The notes beneath the pieces are model-generated. The model had not been told where the DNA came from. It made no database searches and saw nothing but the letters and a program-made list of their open reading frames with translations. Source: Cardiocondyla obscurior (Eukaryota; Arthropoda; Insecta; Hymenoptera; Formicidae). Taken from it: a stretch of DNA of 64,000 bases. The position numbers and the translations under genes were made by a program. Below are positions 12,029-27,300 of the stretch, in pieces (position 1 is the first letter of the stretch; every line of letters starts with the position of its first letter). The DNA lies in assembly GCF_019399895.1 (NCBI RefSeq), contig NC_091864.1, positions 4,566,001-4,630,000 of the forward strand. The letters are read 5' to 3'.

Positions 12029-15000
12029 GTAAGTTTTCCCTGACAATCAACTTCCGCCGATTATCTTCGGTGAATCTGTGATACACGCTTTTCTCATCTG
12101 CGCGACTCCTGCTATTCACATCACATACCGCCGATTCACGTCGGTCGTTACTCTCGAGCCTTCCCTGAAATCGTATGCATGTGCACGTGTACGAGCGACA
12201 AATCTAGGACACCATCTGTTGTTAGCGCGAGAGAAGTGGAGAGAAGGACGTCCGTGGCAGTGCCGCTGACATAATTATGATTAATTATAATACCCTACGC
12301 GCCGAATGCCAGACTGCAGCGACACGCCGCCAAGTCGTACATACCCTCTAATATAGTCAGCCGATAAGATATTCTTCATCGAGGTGACTGCGCCGCGAAA
12401 ATCTCATTAGATACGCGATATGCAATTAAGGAATGTTTTTATAGCTATGACGCTGCATCCTTTTTCAGAAGCTGTAATTATATCACATCTTTTAATTGAA
12501 CCGCTCGTTTTGGACGCCACATTGGCTCCAAAACAACAAATTTTACGGAATGGTTGAAAAAACTAACAAAAAAATAGAAAAAAGAAAAAAAAAAGAAAAA
12601 TGCAGATTTTGCACTGCAAGAAGATAGGTCACACTGGTTTGAACGAAAAACCGTAGCGCAGCAAAAATAATTCTTATTGTATTTTTAATATCGATAACCG
12701 CGCAAAACGCGAGTGATTTTGACTATGTCAATATCGGAAACATATGCGATTTCTCTATTTGCGTATCGTTATTGCATATCACCAAAACCCGCGGCCATTA
12801 TCGTATTCTATGAATTTCAATTTATTAGCGCACGGCCTGCCCCGAGCTCTCGTATACATTCCTACACTGTTTAAAACCGCGCATTTGTAACTCGCGTATT
12901 GACATAGCTCTTATTAATTGAATAATAATGATTAGATATTTTTGCGATATCTCTTGTACATTATCCGAGATCGTATTTTAATCGCGTTATCGCGCGCTTT
13001 GAATTAATTTTCACTCGCATACTTTCGTTTCGAATGATATACGAGCTACGCGTATTGATCACTAAATCCGTCTTGGGCGCGAGTTTATAGTTTTGCCTTT
13101 GCGTGTGTTGCAACTGGTGGTACCAGCATATTTAGACCTTTGATTAGAACGGGTCGTCAATTTGCTGTTTCGAACTTCAATACGATTATCAACTGTTAAT
13201 ACCAGAGTTAAGTGGCTTTGGAATCTAACGTGGAAATTCCCGGTCTCGCTGCTTCTCTGCATACTAATCGCCATTGATTAGATTTCATCGGTCATTACAG
13301 ACAAAAGAAAAAGAATCGGTCCCGTTTTTCGAACAAGATTCGCAATATATATTTTAAAGTTTGATTACGATCCTAGTTATCAACACTTTGTATTCTTGTA
13401 TATTTAACGGCATCAAAAACAATTTTTAATAATCTAAATTTTTACATTTCTATTTTATTTTTATTTAAAATGTTAAGAAGCTTACCAAATTTTTTATTAT
13501 ATTAATATAAAATTTGATAAAATATTGATAGAAGAAAATTTTCAATATAAAATAATACACGCAAGGATTTTAGGGCAATTTAATTGTGCATCGAGAGAAA
13601 TTTAGGCATTTATGAAATTTAATCTAAGCACTTCAGAATTTTGCAAGCAAGTGAGCTTTAAGGCGTCGCGCCCTCCTTAATTACAAGACAAAGGGGCAAA
13701 TGCTATAGATTAGCTCATTAGCAGAACGCTTGTCTCGTAATACAATTAATTCATCCCATGGCAACGCCTCTCGCGTGTATCTCGCCGCCTCTCGTCGTAG
13801 CTAGTCTTTCCAGGCGAGTAGACGGTACCAAGAGATCGATAAAGCGGACCCGAGACAATTAAATCGATCACTATACGTCGATGTATTTATTTCAGAATGG
13901 GAATAACGTCGTGCAGATTTTTATAGAAATTTTGTTAAATAATCATTAATTTTCTTAGCTGGGCTATCCGGCAAAGCTCGATTAATTAATCACGAACGAG
14001 CCCGACTGCCTTCGAGTGATCACTCCTCGCGTTCGACGATAAGTCTAGTATTATGAAATAATTTACAACTGCGTGTATTTACTTGGGAGTCGTGCTCTTA
14101 AAATTCAAATGACAACAAGGTGGAGGGAAAATCGTGTTTGGTAGCGGCGGGTGAAGCTACCGGCAGCCCGTCGTTTCCGCAAGTATCACGCCGCATTGTT
14201 ACGTGAATAGTAGCAACGTTCCGCAATTAGTCAGCGGTTGATGTACTCGTTTGCCTTAGTATTATTGCACCCCGCACAATATCCGGCGCTCTCCTTGGTG
14301 CCGCGCATTTCTCCCGATATTGCATTACTCCACGCTTCCGAAACGCAACTCGCCTCTCTCCGCGCGGCTTCTCTGTCAGATTATGAATCAACAAATTTCA
14401 TCGAGCCCGCTGCGCCAACGTAATCCACTGTGTCGTGCGGAAACCGGCTGATGCCGCCTTTTGATGTTCCACGGCAAAAGCCACCTAAGTGGATCTTTGT
14501 TGTATTCTGCCGCGTCACCGTCCATCGGACCGTTTCACCACTAGCACCGATATGCTTACAACTCTTTGATGATACACAAAGCATAATCGGCTGAAAAGTA
14601 TATTTTGACTCCGTTCACGAAACTCAAGGTAAAATAAAAGGATCGCGTTGAAATTAATTTTTGTCGCGCGCCTATTGAAACTTTTAGAACGAATAACTTT
14701 CAAGCGATAACGGCAAATGGTCGAAAATATGTTTTAGTTATAGGAATTATTAAATAGAAAGCAATAAAGGGAAATTAATTATTACGCGCGAACTTGAATA
14801 ATGAATTGTTTCGATGCCACGGGAGCGTAATCGAAAGAGATTCAAAGCGAATTGGATCGATCTATCGAACGACAGCCTTGCTTAATTACCTGACGTTAGC
14901 GAAAATCTCAATTTAACTGTTATTTTTCCGGCCTGCCGTTTATCTTACCGTGGTTCTTCCGGCGAACCGGGCCTTTAATATTCCCGGGCGTGTAGAGGCG

Positions 15001-17433
15001 AAGGAACGTTTACGGCGCCATAGGTATTCCGGGATGCTTTTTTAAGTCCGAACATTAAAAACATCGTTAGCCCGCTCCGTGAGGAGGGTCGGCAGAGAAG
15101 TGTGGAGAGAGGGGCCGGTTGGGAATGTAATTAAGTGCGGTCCAAGATTTACTGCCGCTGCCTCGTAGACCCGTATCCGCCGAAGAGAACGCAGCTCTAG
15201 CGGCAGAGCAGACCCTCGAGTATCCTTTTAAACGTAAGGTTATGAATTTAGAGAAGCACGCGCGATGATAGAAATTATTCGCCAAACTCGCCGTGTCTCT
15301 CCTCGCGTCCTCGGCCGAATTTTCATTTTCCCCGGCGGAAATTTATCGATGCCAAAATTTGTACGTACGAAGAGGCGATTGTCGAGTCTATCAAGGATTC
15401 GCGCTTAAAATCACGCGTTCTATCTTGAGAAGCTTGAACTCGTAGGACATCCCCATCGACAACGTGAAATTTTATTTGATCAAAAGTAATATTAATGTGT
15501 TGTTGTCTACCATCGTTATTTAGCTATTATTTTTTCGATTAAAAAAATATATTTTTTTTTTAAATTGCTGACCGATACCGTGATAAATTAAAGCAATTTT
15601 TTTCTTTGACATGTAGTATGTATGCTTGTTTTCACTTGATACTCCGTATCTATAACGTAAAATCTATCATCTATTTTACTATTCCGGTCAACTGGCCAAC
15701 TAATCTGGTGCCCAAAGCATCTGGGACCACCCGACTAAGAGGGCTCACTGTGAAACCTCACGAACTTTCGCTCCCTAATCATTATTCATCGTCAAGGCTT
15801 AGGTCAGCAGGCCGAAATTTATCAAACCACCTTTGACTACGATTTATCATATGATGCGATCTTGATGCAGTCGGCTATGTTAAGAATATATATTTATCCT
15901 CTTTTTATGATTAAATAAGCTCATCTCTTCACGTGCTTGATTAACTCGAAGAGAAATGGAAGTACGTATCGATATCGACGTCATATTTAATGGGCGTTCA
16001 GTAAGTAGCGATACATTCGTCTTTCTGCCGTGAAACGAATATCTACTGCGGGCGTCAAGTTTATCGCGGGGCACTCACCGACGTCTCGAAAGTTGTAACA
16101 GCCGCCGTCGCTTTTCCGGCAGCAACGGGGAACTTAGTGGCGTCCTGAGCCGGCTATAAATCGTGAAAGAAATTTCGAAAGTGTCGCTGTTACGTAGTGC
16201 TCGTCGCGCTTGCCGCGTTCGCGAGAATACCGTTGGTCCGCCACCGTTTTTCTCGCATCACCAGGGAAATCGGTCTCGTGCGGTAAATACCGAAGGATCG
16301 TCCGGGAACGATAACAGCTTGGCGTTGCCGCGTATGGCTAACGCGCCGTCATAACCGTTATCCAGTTATTGCTCGCCGCTCTTTTCACGGCCCAAGTAGC
16401 CGCTTGCGTTTTCTGAGCGCACGGTGCTGCAAACTCCGCTTTGCGTTACCTGATCTCTGTTTTTTTTTATTTTGTTTTTACTTTTTTTTCCCCCTCCTTT
16501 CGCGAAAGCACTCATAGGTGAATTAGCACGAGACGCCGCGGAATTAATTCTCACTTTAAGAGCGTCATAATAGCGCATAGTGTCCCGTGGATGCATTCCA
16601 GCTTTCACGATGGAGGTTTAACGGCGACAGTAATTATCGAGTAAACGAAGCTATCACGCGCGTTCTTCGAAGTGGCGTAATTAGATTTTTATCGGCGCTT
16701 CGGGCGGTATATTCGCGTGCGGAATGTTTAAGAACGAATTAATTTAACGGCAATTCAGAGCTTGTAAAAACGTGTCCAGGATATTCCGCTCGTAACTCAA
16801 TAAACGCAATTTACACGATAGGAGAAAGGAAACGAGAGCGGGACAGAGAGAGAAGGGTAACCCCAGTGGAGCTTTTTATGACACGACAATCTTGGATAAT
16901 TGCAGAATCGAAAAAGGGAAACCAATTAAATCGAGAAAGATAAACTTGGTAGGAGGAGCAAAAAAAAGGGGGTCTATCGTTTGAAATTAAAATTATATCG
17001 GATAAAAATTTCTATCAGCACGAACCACTTAAAGGATTAACTGTAACTGCCTCTATAGCTTCTGCTGGTTTATACTTAATTCTTGGCGCCTTATGCATTT
17101 TATCGCCGCCCGGAAGTTACTCTTAAATTCTCTGACTTTGGCCTGTACGTGTCTTAAATTAAATGAACAGCTAGAGCGAGGTCAAGAGTCCAAGCAAACA
17201 GTACTCGCGATGCATCTGCGACTGCGGCGGCGGCCGATATGCAGTTTCGCGCATCCGTGCAGCCACATATCACGCAACTTCGCTCACCACTCACCGGCGA
17301 GAGTGGCTTTGGCCTCGGAAATGCCGCTCAGTACTACCGTCATCGTTAGAACTTGGATAAGAAACTATTCGAGAGAGATTTTTCTCGCTATCGTATACAA
17401 CAGTTACGCGAGACGCGATCCCCCGACCGTCTG
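12029..17433. other. Non-coding stretch, no gene seen
   Basis: Contents are an A-rich tract at 12556-12600, AT-rich blocks at 13380-13620 and 15480-15600, and CpG-containing GC patches at 14130-14560, 15060-15340 and 16080-16420. A short inverted repeat (GGTAGC and GCTACC, ten bases apart) sits at about 14138-14159. The segment 15680-15830 is poorer in CpG than its surroundings, but no gene or element was identified in it. Frames are short and unremarkable. Confidence 0.4.
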
Positions 17434-17485
17434 GAAAATCGCGAAGATCGCCTTTGCCCGGACATATTAATTAAATATTAAATTT
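17434..17485. repeat. Diverged duplicate segment, copy A
   Basis: About 52 bases beginning GAAAATCGCGAAGATCGCC and running into ATATTAATTAAATATTAAATT. They match a segment at 55569-55620 with only a few substitutions in the first 39 bases, all transitions. In the plus-strand frame starting at 17434 both copies read ENREDRLC then ILI, with two amino-acid differences between them. The flanks do not match. Most of the differences touch CpG sites, so ordinary CpG decay explains them as well as selection on a peptide would. Confidence 0.6.
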
Positions 17486-20400
17486 AAGATAGATTGGCGA
17501 TTTATAATAATAGAAAGGCTTTTTTTTTATTTTTAATTTTTTTAATTGTTATAGGTAATTTATCATAATATTTTTAATTTAGTTATAAATATATATGTTC
17601 GTTAAAAAAAAAACCCGCCGTATTAATTTGATATATGTGAAAATCTGCGTAATATGTAGAAATATATATGTTTGGTTGGTCGTGCTGCTAATATTATTTC
17701 TCAATATTTAATAACGTAATAAATTTTATTTTATAATTACAATTAATTCAAATTGATCGCATAAATTTCAATTTATGTTTGATGGAAAGAAATTATTGTT
17801 ACACGTAATAGAGATATCGACGCGCTTTTTAATCCAAAATTGAATGGGTTGAGACTCGCTTCGATTCCTCGGAAAATCTAGCGCGGCTGAATACGTTATT
17901 AATGGTATCCTTAATTCGTACAAATTGGATTAATGTACAGGAGTTCGTTTCGGCTTCTATGTTAGCTGGTCTTCGCGCATGTAGAAAATAAAGGGAAATA
18001 AAAGAGATCTATACATTCGGGACGCGTGTATATGTGCGTGTTGATCCGTATGTGCAAACGTGTATTTAGACAGAACGAAAGAGAGAAAGAGAAAGAGAGC
18101 GAGAAGAGACAGGTGTAGGAGATGCAGGGGAAAAGAGTAAAACCATTGGAAAATGGACCAGTTGAGCAGAACGAGAAGGAACGACGTGGTTCGTTAACGC
18201 TTTCATTGGAGAGCGATTCTTCACAAAGCCAATATAACGGGGCCCCGAGTTCTCATTTACTGCCTCACGTATAGATAACGCGATGACTACGTTTATCCGC
18301 TGTAGACTCCCGCAGGCCATATGATTCGTTTAAATCGTCAATGAATCGTTCATCGCTGATACACGGCTGACATTTTGATGAGTCTTTTTCAGCCTTGAAT
18401 CGCGAGTAACGCAAAATAATTTACTTCGCACTTATAAATGCGTGATAAATTCGTCCACTTGCCTAAATTGGAGTGGCACGGGTAAAAGACGTCCGTCGAA
18501 AATTTTAAGTGCACGAAATTTTGTATCTGCCGAATAAAATTGCGCCGGCGAAACTATAGGAGCCCGAGAAAAATGAAATAAACGGGAAAAAGTAAGTGAT
18601 AAAGAACTAAAATAATATCGCTATCGTCATGTTGTTATATTTTTAATGGAAAGATCATGGGATGAAATATACGCCGTCGTATTTCAGTAAGAAATTCCTA
18701 CGGCAAATTACATCTACGGGGGTCTTTGTGCGAGCCATTAATAACGACTACGCGAAATATAGCGAGCGGTGAAACATGATTCGCATTCGGATGAACCTTC
18801 ACGTAATAACGGCACGTTAAACTCGGAACAGATAAAGCCCGGCACTAAAGTTGCCGGTGCTCTTCGTTAGGGAATTGCGCGAAAGGCGGGAAGGGATGGC
18901 GATGGGTTAAAAACTTTTTACGCCCGTTATAGATCCACTTTCCGCGATTTTACGCGACGCTTTTGCACGGACGACTTTCGAAGTTGAACTCCCCGCGAGG
19001 TATTATCACGTATTTGCTGCCACGAGCGGTCGAGATGCGAATACGGCACGTGATTGCGACGGTCTTCGATTGATCAATCAGGGTGCCCATTCAATCGGCA
19101 GCATTCTTTTTTATCTGCACAATTATCCTGATAGCTTATCTCGACGGAATCTGGAATCTTTTCAAGCTTAAGACAAATTTCGACCTAGTTACGAATAATT
19201 TATAGAAAATCTGTGACCGACAGACTACAGACACGTTCAGTTTATTTTATTAACAAATTGAAAGAAATATTTTCACATCTACGCGATCGATTTGCAAACG
19301 GATGATCTCTAACATGATACTATTTCTTATTCAATTGGTGGATTTATCTTGTAGAAGTAACGCGCGCGTGATACAATTTTAACAATATTTTATTTGCAAA
19401 TAGCCTGTGGAAGGAAGCGAGCCATAAAGTATTTCAACGTCAACAATCCCATTATTACGGCTCTGTTTTTACATAAACAAGTTTTTTTTTTTTCTACTGT
19501 CAACATTGCGACACTATATTGTTTTATCATCTCTTGTTTTTTAGCATCTGCGGTTTGCAAAGGGTAGTTGATGTTATGCTTTCACGCGACTGCGTATAGG
19601 CTTTAAACAAACAAAAAAGGAAATTGAATTTTGACTATCTAGTCGATATATTCGGCTTTTTTTTCTTTTTTAATGGACAAATAGTTTTTCGCAGGAACGT
19701 TGAAGTAAGTAAACGATATCTTTTTATTTTAAATATTTTTATAAAATAAAATATAATATAAAATGGGAAACGAATAGGATTGAAAAAACATAAAACAATC
19801 GTATGAAAAAATTAGTTGAAATAAAAAATATATAGTTAAATAAATTTTTGTATTAAAATTTGATTAATTTGTTTCAAAACCATTTTCGACTTTTATTTCC
19901 AAATTAACTCAACAAAAAAAAAAAAAAAAAAATATTGGCATTAAAATATTTAATATTTTATGAAAAGTTGGCGGCAGTCGCAGCATATGCTCGTCCTTTA
20001 TCACCGAGTTATATCGTTAAGGTCTCGGGAAAAAAAGAAATCGACCTCTGCGATTTTGCAGATTCTTTTAGAATAATGTTCATCGAATGCCATAATCGTA
20101 TTCGATATCACCGTGCGAGGTGAGCGGTATGTGTATGGGTCTCTACGTATGCATGTACTTACGCGTAAGGTTGTGTGTTTAAGTAACGGCTCCGCGTTGT
20201 GTCGCTTTACGTTACGGCGTAGGTTGTAACATTATTCATAAGTGGAGAACTATGCACACTTCATAAACATAACGCACACCATCCACGGGCGCGCGACACT
20301 GCACCCTGGAAATGTCCACAATATCGGCAGCATTGTGATAACGTGCGGGAGCGAGGTATATAGAAAGCGATGCGCTCGGGAAGATCGATGATAACGCGTT

Positions 20401-21298
20401 GCGTGAATACCGACCGCCGTATTGATATGTATACAATAGCGAAATCATGGAAATCCATTTACGTTTCGCATAATTCACGGAGGACGAAGGAGATGACTAT
20501 TATCGCGCCGAGAAGCGCTAGACATATACGAGAGTGATGTAGCTACAGAATGAAACTTTCCATCACCCCCATGTGTATACACCGAGCATTTCAAAGTGGT
20601 CGCGATTATCTAGATTGCGCTTTTGAATTCGCACAATAGCCTTAATTGTTTTAAGATATATTACAGCTCCGCGACTCCACAAACGAATTTTAAATCGCAT
20701 TTAATATGTATGACGTCATACAATGGTACAAAGTGAAGCGATGTCGCGTGGAAGCGCGATTCGTATTAAATCGTTATATTCCAACGGAATGCAAATCGTC
20801 TAGGCAATTCGGGTCGAGTGCTATGATCACTTAGGACGAAACTACTAGCGCCGGGTGAAGCGGCAACTATACTACTGCCGCGGAAAGTAGAATGGCCGAC
20901 CATGCGCGCACAACACGAATACCTTAGGCTTGCTCTTTCATTTCTTGAAAGAACGATTTACAAAGCGAACTGTAAACCAGAGCTTATTTCCGGCGACTCT
21001 GGACTTCATCGCACGCGATATTCATGACTTTTTGTCGCGCGCCATCCATTGTTTATTGCTCTTTGCGCCTGTCATTGCGCGTTTACCAGTGCGAATCACT
21101 TTCATCGCGCGCGATAAACCAACAACCTTAATAGGCTACTTTTATTAAACCTTGCCGTTACGTGCCACAACTAAACCTATACGAGTACGCGACATTACCG
21201 CGAGAAAATGTCACACATAACGTTGGTAGACGTACGATGTATTTCCCATGTGGGATACGAGGAAAATATTGACTCCGGGAACTTTTCTTACGCCTTAA
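17486..21298. other. Non-coding stretch, no gene seen
   Basis: AT-rich DNA at 17490-17800 and 19700-19940 (with an 18-base A run around 19914-19931) flanks CpG-containing sequence. A purine-rich stretch with GAGA elements lies at 18070-18110. No exon pair, tRNA or element was recognised. Confidence 0.4.
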
Positions 21299-21329
<31 letters not shown>

Positions 21330-21334
21330 AAAAA
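21299..21334. repeat. (GA)n microsatellite with an A-run end
   Basis: Fourteen or so imperfect GA units interrupted by AAAG, ending in eight A. Confidence 0.9.
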
Positions 21335-24300
21335 GCACGGCGTCGCGAAGAAAGCGGTTATGTGTATGCGTACGGAGCGAGGGGTGTAGCGACAAAATCC
21401 ACCCCGCCTGACGACAAATATGGATATTGATGTTCCATTTGGCTACACGTGTCGTAAATTGCGCGCGACAAATTCTGACGTGGCTAACTAAACGGGCGCT
21501 GTTATCGACATCGGGAAAAGTGCTATTTATCGTGTTTGTTAGATTATACACAAGTTAAAATTATACACAACACCGAATGAGGGATGGCGTATGAGATTCC
21601 GACAGATAAAAGCACTGTACGTTTTAATTGTCAATACTCTCCGCTCCATGATAGATTTATATTTCGCACAACAAACGTTTTTCGCGACGCTACGCGTCGT
21701 TATTGCAATTTACGCGTAACGAATCGTGCGCGACGGGTAAAGCTCGCGACGTTATTTAATTATTCCATTATCGTGAATTATGATCGCGGGACAGTCTATT
21801 TATGAGAAACGCTAATCGCGAGTGGCGTAATTCGAACAATCGCTTTTCTTGACCATTGCAAGCGATAACACCGATGCGCCGCGCGTTATTGACGACACGT
21901 GAAACTTAAACGTTTTCGGCACGCGGATGGCGAATTACTTTCTCCGTGCGGAATTTAGTTAAAGCCCCGTGAAATTTATCTGAACTCTTCACGCTGGCCA
22001 CGGCGCCGAAGTGGCCCGCATGCCCGGGATGAGGCCATAATTTTGAGAAACGCCTCCCGCCGGTTACCCCGACAATTCCCGGCGTAATGTCCGCGACAAT
22101 TCATTCCGAAATGGCCCGAACGGCAATTCTTAGCTGGCTTCGCGCACAAATCTTACGTGCACACCGAGCCCCGAACCCCGAAGAGATACATTTAGGTCGC
22201 GCAGGTACGTTTCCACCTACTAATGCTCGATTTTACGTTCGTATCTATCTACCACGCCCACGTGCCTCTCCGCGGCGCATTCGGATAAATTTCCCAGGAT
22301 ATTTTCACTGAAAACATAATGTGCCGCCGCCGTTGTTGGCACCGTTGTCGCGCAAGAAAGAATTGTACAATGTACAAATTTTTTTTTTTTTTTATTATTT
22401 TTTTTAAGAAGACGTCGCACTTGAAAATGTTGCAATCAGGTCACAAAAATGTAGCGCGATAAGAACATATTTCAGTGGTCGCGAAGGATTAATTAACGAC
22501 AGGACATTAATTTTAAGAGAGTAAATAGCATCGTGAAACACAGCTAACATCGATATGCCACAAATTCCATTCAATCTTCGACATGCGGATTCAATGCATA
22601 GGCATACGTACACGGACGTGTGCGATACTCATACAGGTGCCTTTTCGAATTAGAATTAACGCGGTCGTATGTTCAGGAAATCCCACGGTAGCTGACCTAG
22701 CTACTAAGCTAACCATAAACCCCAATTACATGAATAAAATGTACGTATACTAATGCAACTGCGACGCGTGCATTTATACGAATGTACGCGAGGCAAGCAG
22801 GTGTAACCGAGAGGGCAAGTCGGTTTTGGCTCAACGTTAAGTCCGAAACACACGTGGATACCGTCTAGAGATCCTAGTTTCAGCAAATCTCGTGGATTTC
22901 GCACAAAATCTAACGAACGGGGCGATCCGAGCGACGTTAATCAGCGAGGTACACACGCCGTGTGGGATCCTACTTAGATAATTAATCAGAATAAGTGATA
23001 TTGGAAATGCAGAAAGGCATATAGGAATGTTGTTTTTAATTAAGTTTTTTTTTATGAAAAGATTAATTTCAAATATGGGTCAAGAAATATAGGGATGGGA
23101 AGATTGACGGGAGTTCCGGAACACTTCGTATACGTTGAGCCAAGCCGGAGGTAATGCTAACAAAGCACGCGGCATAAATTTGCACAGTTACACAAAGAAC
23201 GATTGCCGGGCGAGACGGAGAAGTTTGTTGCTTTTCGGAAAGTCCATCAAAGAGCTCTCCCCACCGGAGGCAAATTATCGACATTCAGTATTTTGAATGC
23301 CAAAAGTTTTCATTAACGATGAATAGATATTCATCTTGGGCACTCGGCCGACGGCCCCCGCTTGCTATTGTCGCCGTTTTATTTGAAACTTTTAAATTAT
23401 TCCCTATTAATACCGGCGGAACTTTGCGCAGCCGAGGCTCCATTAAGCGTGTTAATATTGGCCCGAAAAGACTGTCAACTTTGGCCGACGTTCACACACG
23501 TACGAATTATTATGTTCTACTTGATTTATTTAATTAAACTGGAGGGTCGATTCTATTCTAAAATTTCTCTGCCCTCGACACGCGACTTTCGTGGTTATCG
23601 TATTGATATCGCAAACCTGATATTACCTTTCGCGGCTACAAATAATTCACGCCCAATCGGATGGAAACAGAAGAAGAGACGCGTCGTATATAAATAACTT
23701 TTATCGCGAAAGTGTTTTATCATGCTTCGGCTTTAATTGCTACTTTAAATTATTTGCGATAATTATCTGAATTTTAAAAGATCTTGCCTTATCTCGCATT
23801 TTTCATCATGATTTTCCATTAGGGACGCGTACCTCGTCGAATAATAAAATAAATTATTTTTGTCACGCTACATCTTCGTCTTTTATCACAGCATGAGAAA
23901 ATAGTGGCCGTTTGTATAAAGTATGTAACGTATATAGTGGCAAAGGGGATAAGGGCGCGTATTAAGAATCACAAGTGATTTCCCGTGTGACATTACATCG
24001 TTCCGCATTCCGATTCTTGGAAAAAGTCAGGCGGGACGGGAAGACGTAACGTGGAAGAAGCCGGAAAAGAATATGTTCTTTACTCGTAGATAGGCAGGGA
24101 AAAATAGTCGAAATATCAGAGAACTGCGGAATGACGTTGCCTCCTGGGAAGACAGAGGCGCGAGCTTCGAGAGGCAATGTACTAAAACTTTGTTTCAAAC
24201 CCGGTAGGTTGTTTGATTCAACAAGCTTCCCGGCTAACACCTCCGGACATTTCTCTGAACCGAACGTGAACGAATATTGCATTTTCGATTGACGTTGTCA

Positions 24301-27300
24301 ACATTAAATAGAATAGCTAAGAAGGAACGTTAATTAAAATAATTATTTTTGTCGTCGCTGTCTTAAAGTTATAATTTAATAAATTCTTCTTTTCCGATAA
24401 AAAAAAATTTTTTTTTTAACACATTTTTGAAAAATATATAAAGCTGTAAATGATAATTCTTATTACGGCAAATCATTAAGATGAACGATTAAACTTTTAT
24501 GGTCTCCAGACGACGACGCTGCCGTCTTCCTATCGGTCGAAGATCCTTTCATACGATCGCGTTGATAAAATATGTAGGTTTAGAAAAAGATTATGTCTCT
24601 CTCTTGAGAGCCGAAACTTTCTCCATTTTCCGATATGAATTAATAAATGGTGACGGTAAGAATGTAACCCTTGAGATAAGGAGATATACCTATATTACGT
24701 AGCGAGAATAAAGTTGGAGGACGGGGTAGAGGAGCGCGAGTAATGAACCCGCATGTTTGCAGTAATTTCACAAAAGGATACTCATTAGCTTTCGCGGTAC
24801 ATGCGAGGGCCGTAATGAAACGATTAAAAAATTCCATTTGGCTAAATCGATGTAATTTAATTTTGTCGTGCGCTCGGTCCACGTTTCAACGCTGGAGCAC
24901 ACATATCGCGGCTTCGAGCTTTATGTAGCCGAAGTAAGTTAGCGATGCAGTTACAAACGGTAGCGAATTTAACCAGCCGCGCATATATTAACCGCGAATT
25001 TGTTGACCGTTCGTTAAATTGTTACGTACACTACGCAGTAATACGATTCATCGATCCCGCCCCGCCGTGTCGAGCCGTTTATCGAGCGGTTTTCCGACGA
25101 CAACGCTTGCCAGCGAATGGCGAATTAAATGAATTAACTTGGCATTCGCCGGATATCGACCGATCGCAGGCTCAGCCACACCTACGCGTTGCATTTGCTC
25201 GTCAATTTAAAGTCGTTCGTTAGTTTGCCAGCTTTCAACCAACTTGTAACTGCGCGCTGCGCCGTCATCATAACTATCTGCATAATAAATAGCTGCCGGT
25301 GATGCTGCCGGTGACGAGCATTGGGAAGTTAAACCCGAATAGCTGCGGATTTATCTGCTACTCGTTACTGGTAACATTAATTAATCACTATTGGCTCAAT
25401 TGTCGCGATCGTCAATTGCTTATGATTCGATTAAACTGTTTTTAGATAAAAAAAAAAAAATTGTAGTGCAATTTTAACTATTTCCAGATAAAAATACATT
25501 AGTTAACAAAAAAATACATTTATTATTTTTAACTATCCGGGGAAATTGATATGTTTAAAAACACGCAAATAAAACGATGCTGTTGATGCTATTACTAGAA
25601 AATTGAATTAAAAGTGGGTATTGTTGGACGCTATTTTTAGAAGTTCCCAATAACGCGAGCGACAGATCTGTGACGCACACGAGATCGTAACTACAAACAC
25701 GTACTTCAGGATGCTATCATGGCTGGAACATTCCAAATTCATGGAATTTCTCGCTGGGCGCGTTAGCTGAAGATTGGACAGAAGCTCGATGCTATAAGTT
25801 CCGCTCTGGTTGTGCTTCTTTATGAATATTTTAAAGCGATATCCTAACCGATATTTAGGTCCCGCCATCTTCGTTATCGTTTCCAACACTCAAACGAGAA
25901 AGCATTCATATTTTCCGTTGACAATTTTAAATTTCGTCGTTTTACAGCTCTTCATAATTTTAGAAAAAAAATTTACTTTGCCCCCAATATTAATGAAAAC
26001 GGCCCAATTATACGCGGCTGTAATTTAAAAACTTAGAGGTGATTTAATTATTGGTCAATTATAAGTAGAGCAGGCTGCACTTAATCGAGATGACAATCGA
26101 ATGAGATCGGCGACAAAACGAGGCGACGATATCCGTCGCGCGGGTAAACGGCGATTATCGCGTTTTAATTAAAGCTTTATTATCCGGTGGCGAAAACTTG
26201 TTATTGGGTAATTATTCCAGCGGCAGGAAAGTCTACTTAACCACGGTACTCGTTGCGGTGCGCCGGAGTAGGTACTTAAATCCTGACGTAGTTTGGGTTT
26301 CGGTGGAGAGAAGCCGCCACTCGTTGTCAAAGAAATCTCTCTATCCCCCCCCTCCCCCGCCACCCTTCCTCTTATCTTTCTTTCTCTCTTTCCCTCCGTA
26401 TCCTTTCGTGAACCTGCTATTTCTCTCGCTCTCTCGTTCCGTCGCGACCACAGTCTCATTCCAAAGCTTGCCACCACGGCCGCTTAACATCCCTGAACTT
26501 TAAATTGGCAGAGCGCATTCAAGAGCGTTAATATCCTCCCGCGGGAACCGCTCAGGTGCCTCGCACCTTCGACGCTCCGCGGGAAATCCGCAGTACCCGG
26601 CAACGGCGACGCGTAGCACCTCTAATCGAACGGCTCAACTTTGCGCCGATTTTTTTTTTTTTTTTTTAATAATTTTACGGTAAACGTTGACTTAACGTTG
26701 GCGCGTGAATTAGGGAACAAGCGTATAATTAAAAATGATATACATTCCACCACGGATACTTATAATTAAATAATCGTTTGATTAAAAATTGTTTTGAAAA
26801 CGCCACGAATTACATTTTCCAAGCAAATTCGAATTGAGTCTGCAATGTAATTACGGTATCGTTATTGTAATATGTTGACGTATTCAAAGCCCTCGAAGTT
26901 ACGATTATCCGTCTCTAGAAACAATTGATGGAAAGTTTCTTATTTTTAATGAATAAAGATTTTATATTCAGAAACTCAAGTATAATCGCAATTAAGTGGC
27001 AGGAGTAAGCGGGAGTTTTCAATTAACGGCGGCTACAAGGAAAGTTTTCAATTAGAGTTCACAAATAGGAATTAAAGTTCGGTCCACCGAAACGAGGGTT
27101 TATCCGCGTTAATTTCGAGTTACGCTAAGCCGGACGCGCGGCTCGCCTAAAATTCATACGTATTTATATTAAGCCGGGTTGACGGCGCGCCAAGTTTGCC
27201 CTAGAAACCTTATACGTTTGTAACGTTGCGGCGTTAACCCGGGCAAAGGAAGATCGCCAGGTAGCGTCACCCGACCCTGATTTACTGGCTGATATTTCCG

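Noticed and set aside
16079..16160. TATAAA and a minus-strand GTGAGT donor close together
   Set aside because: The TATAAA is on the plus strand with no initiator about 30 bases on, and the donor belongs to the minus strand. No consistent promoter-exon arrangement results.
19695..19704. Ten-base plus-strand microexon between TTTTTCGCAG and GTAAGT
   Set aside because: Both sites look good, but a ten-base exon without transcript evidence is more likely a chance pairing in T-rich DNA.
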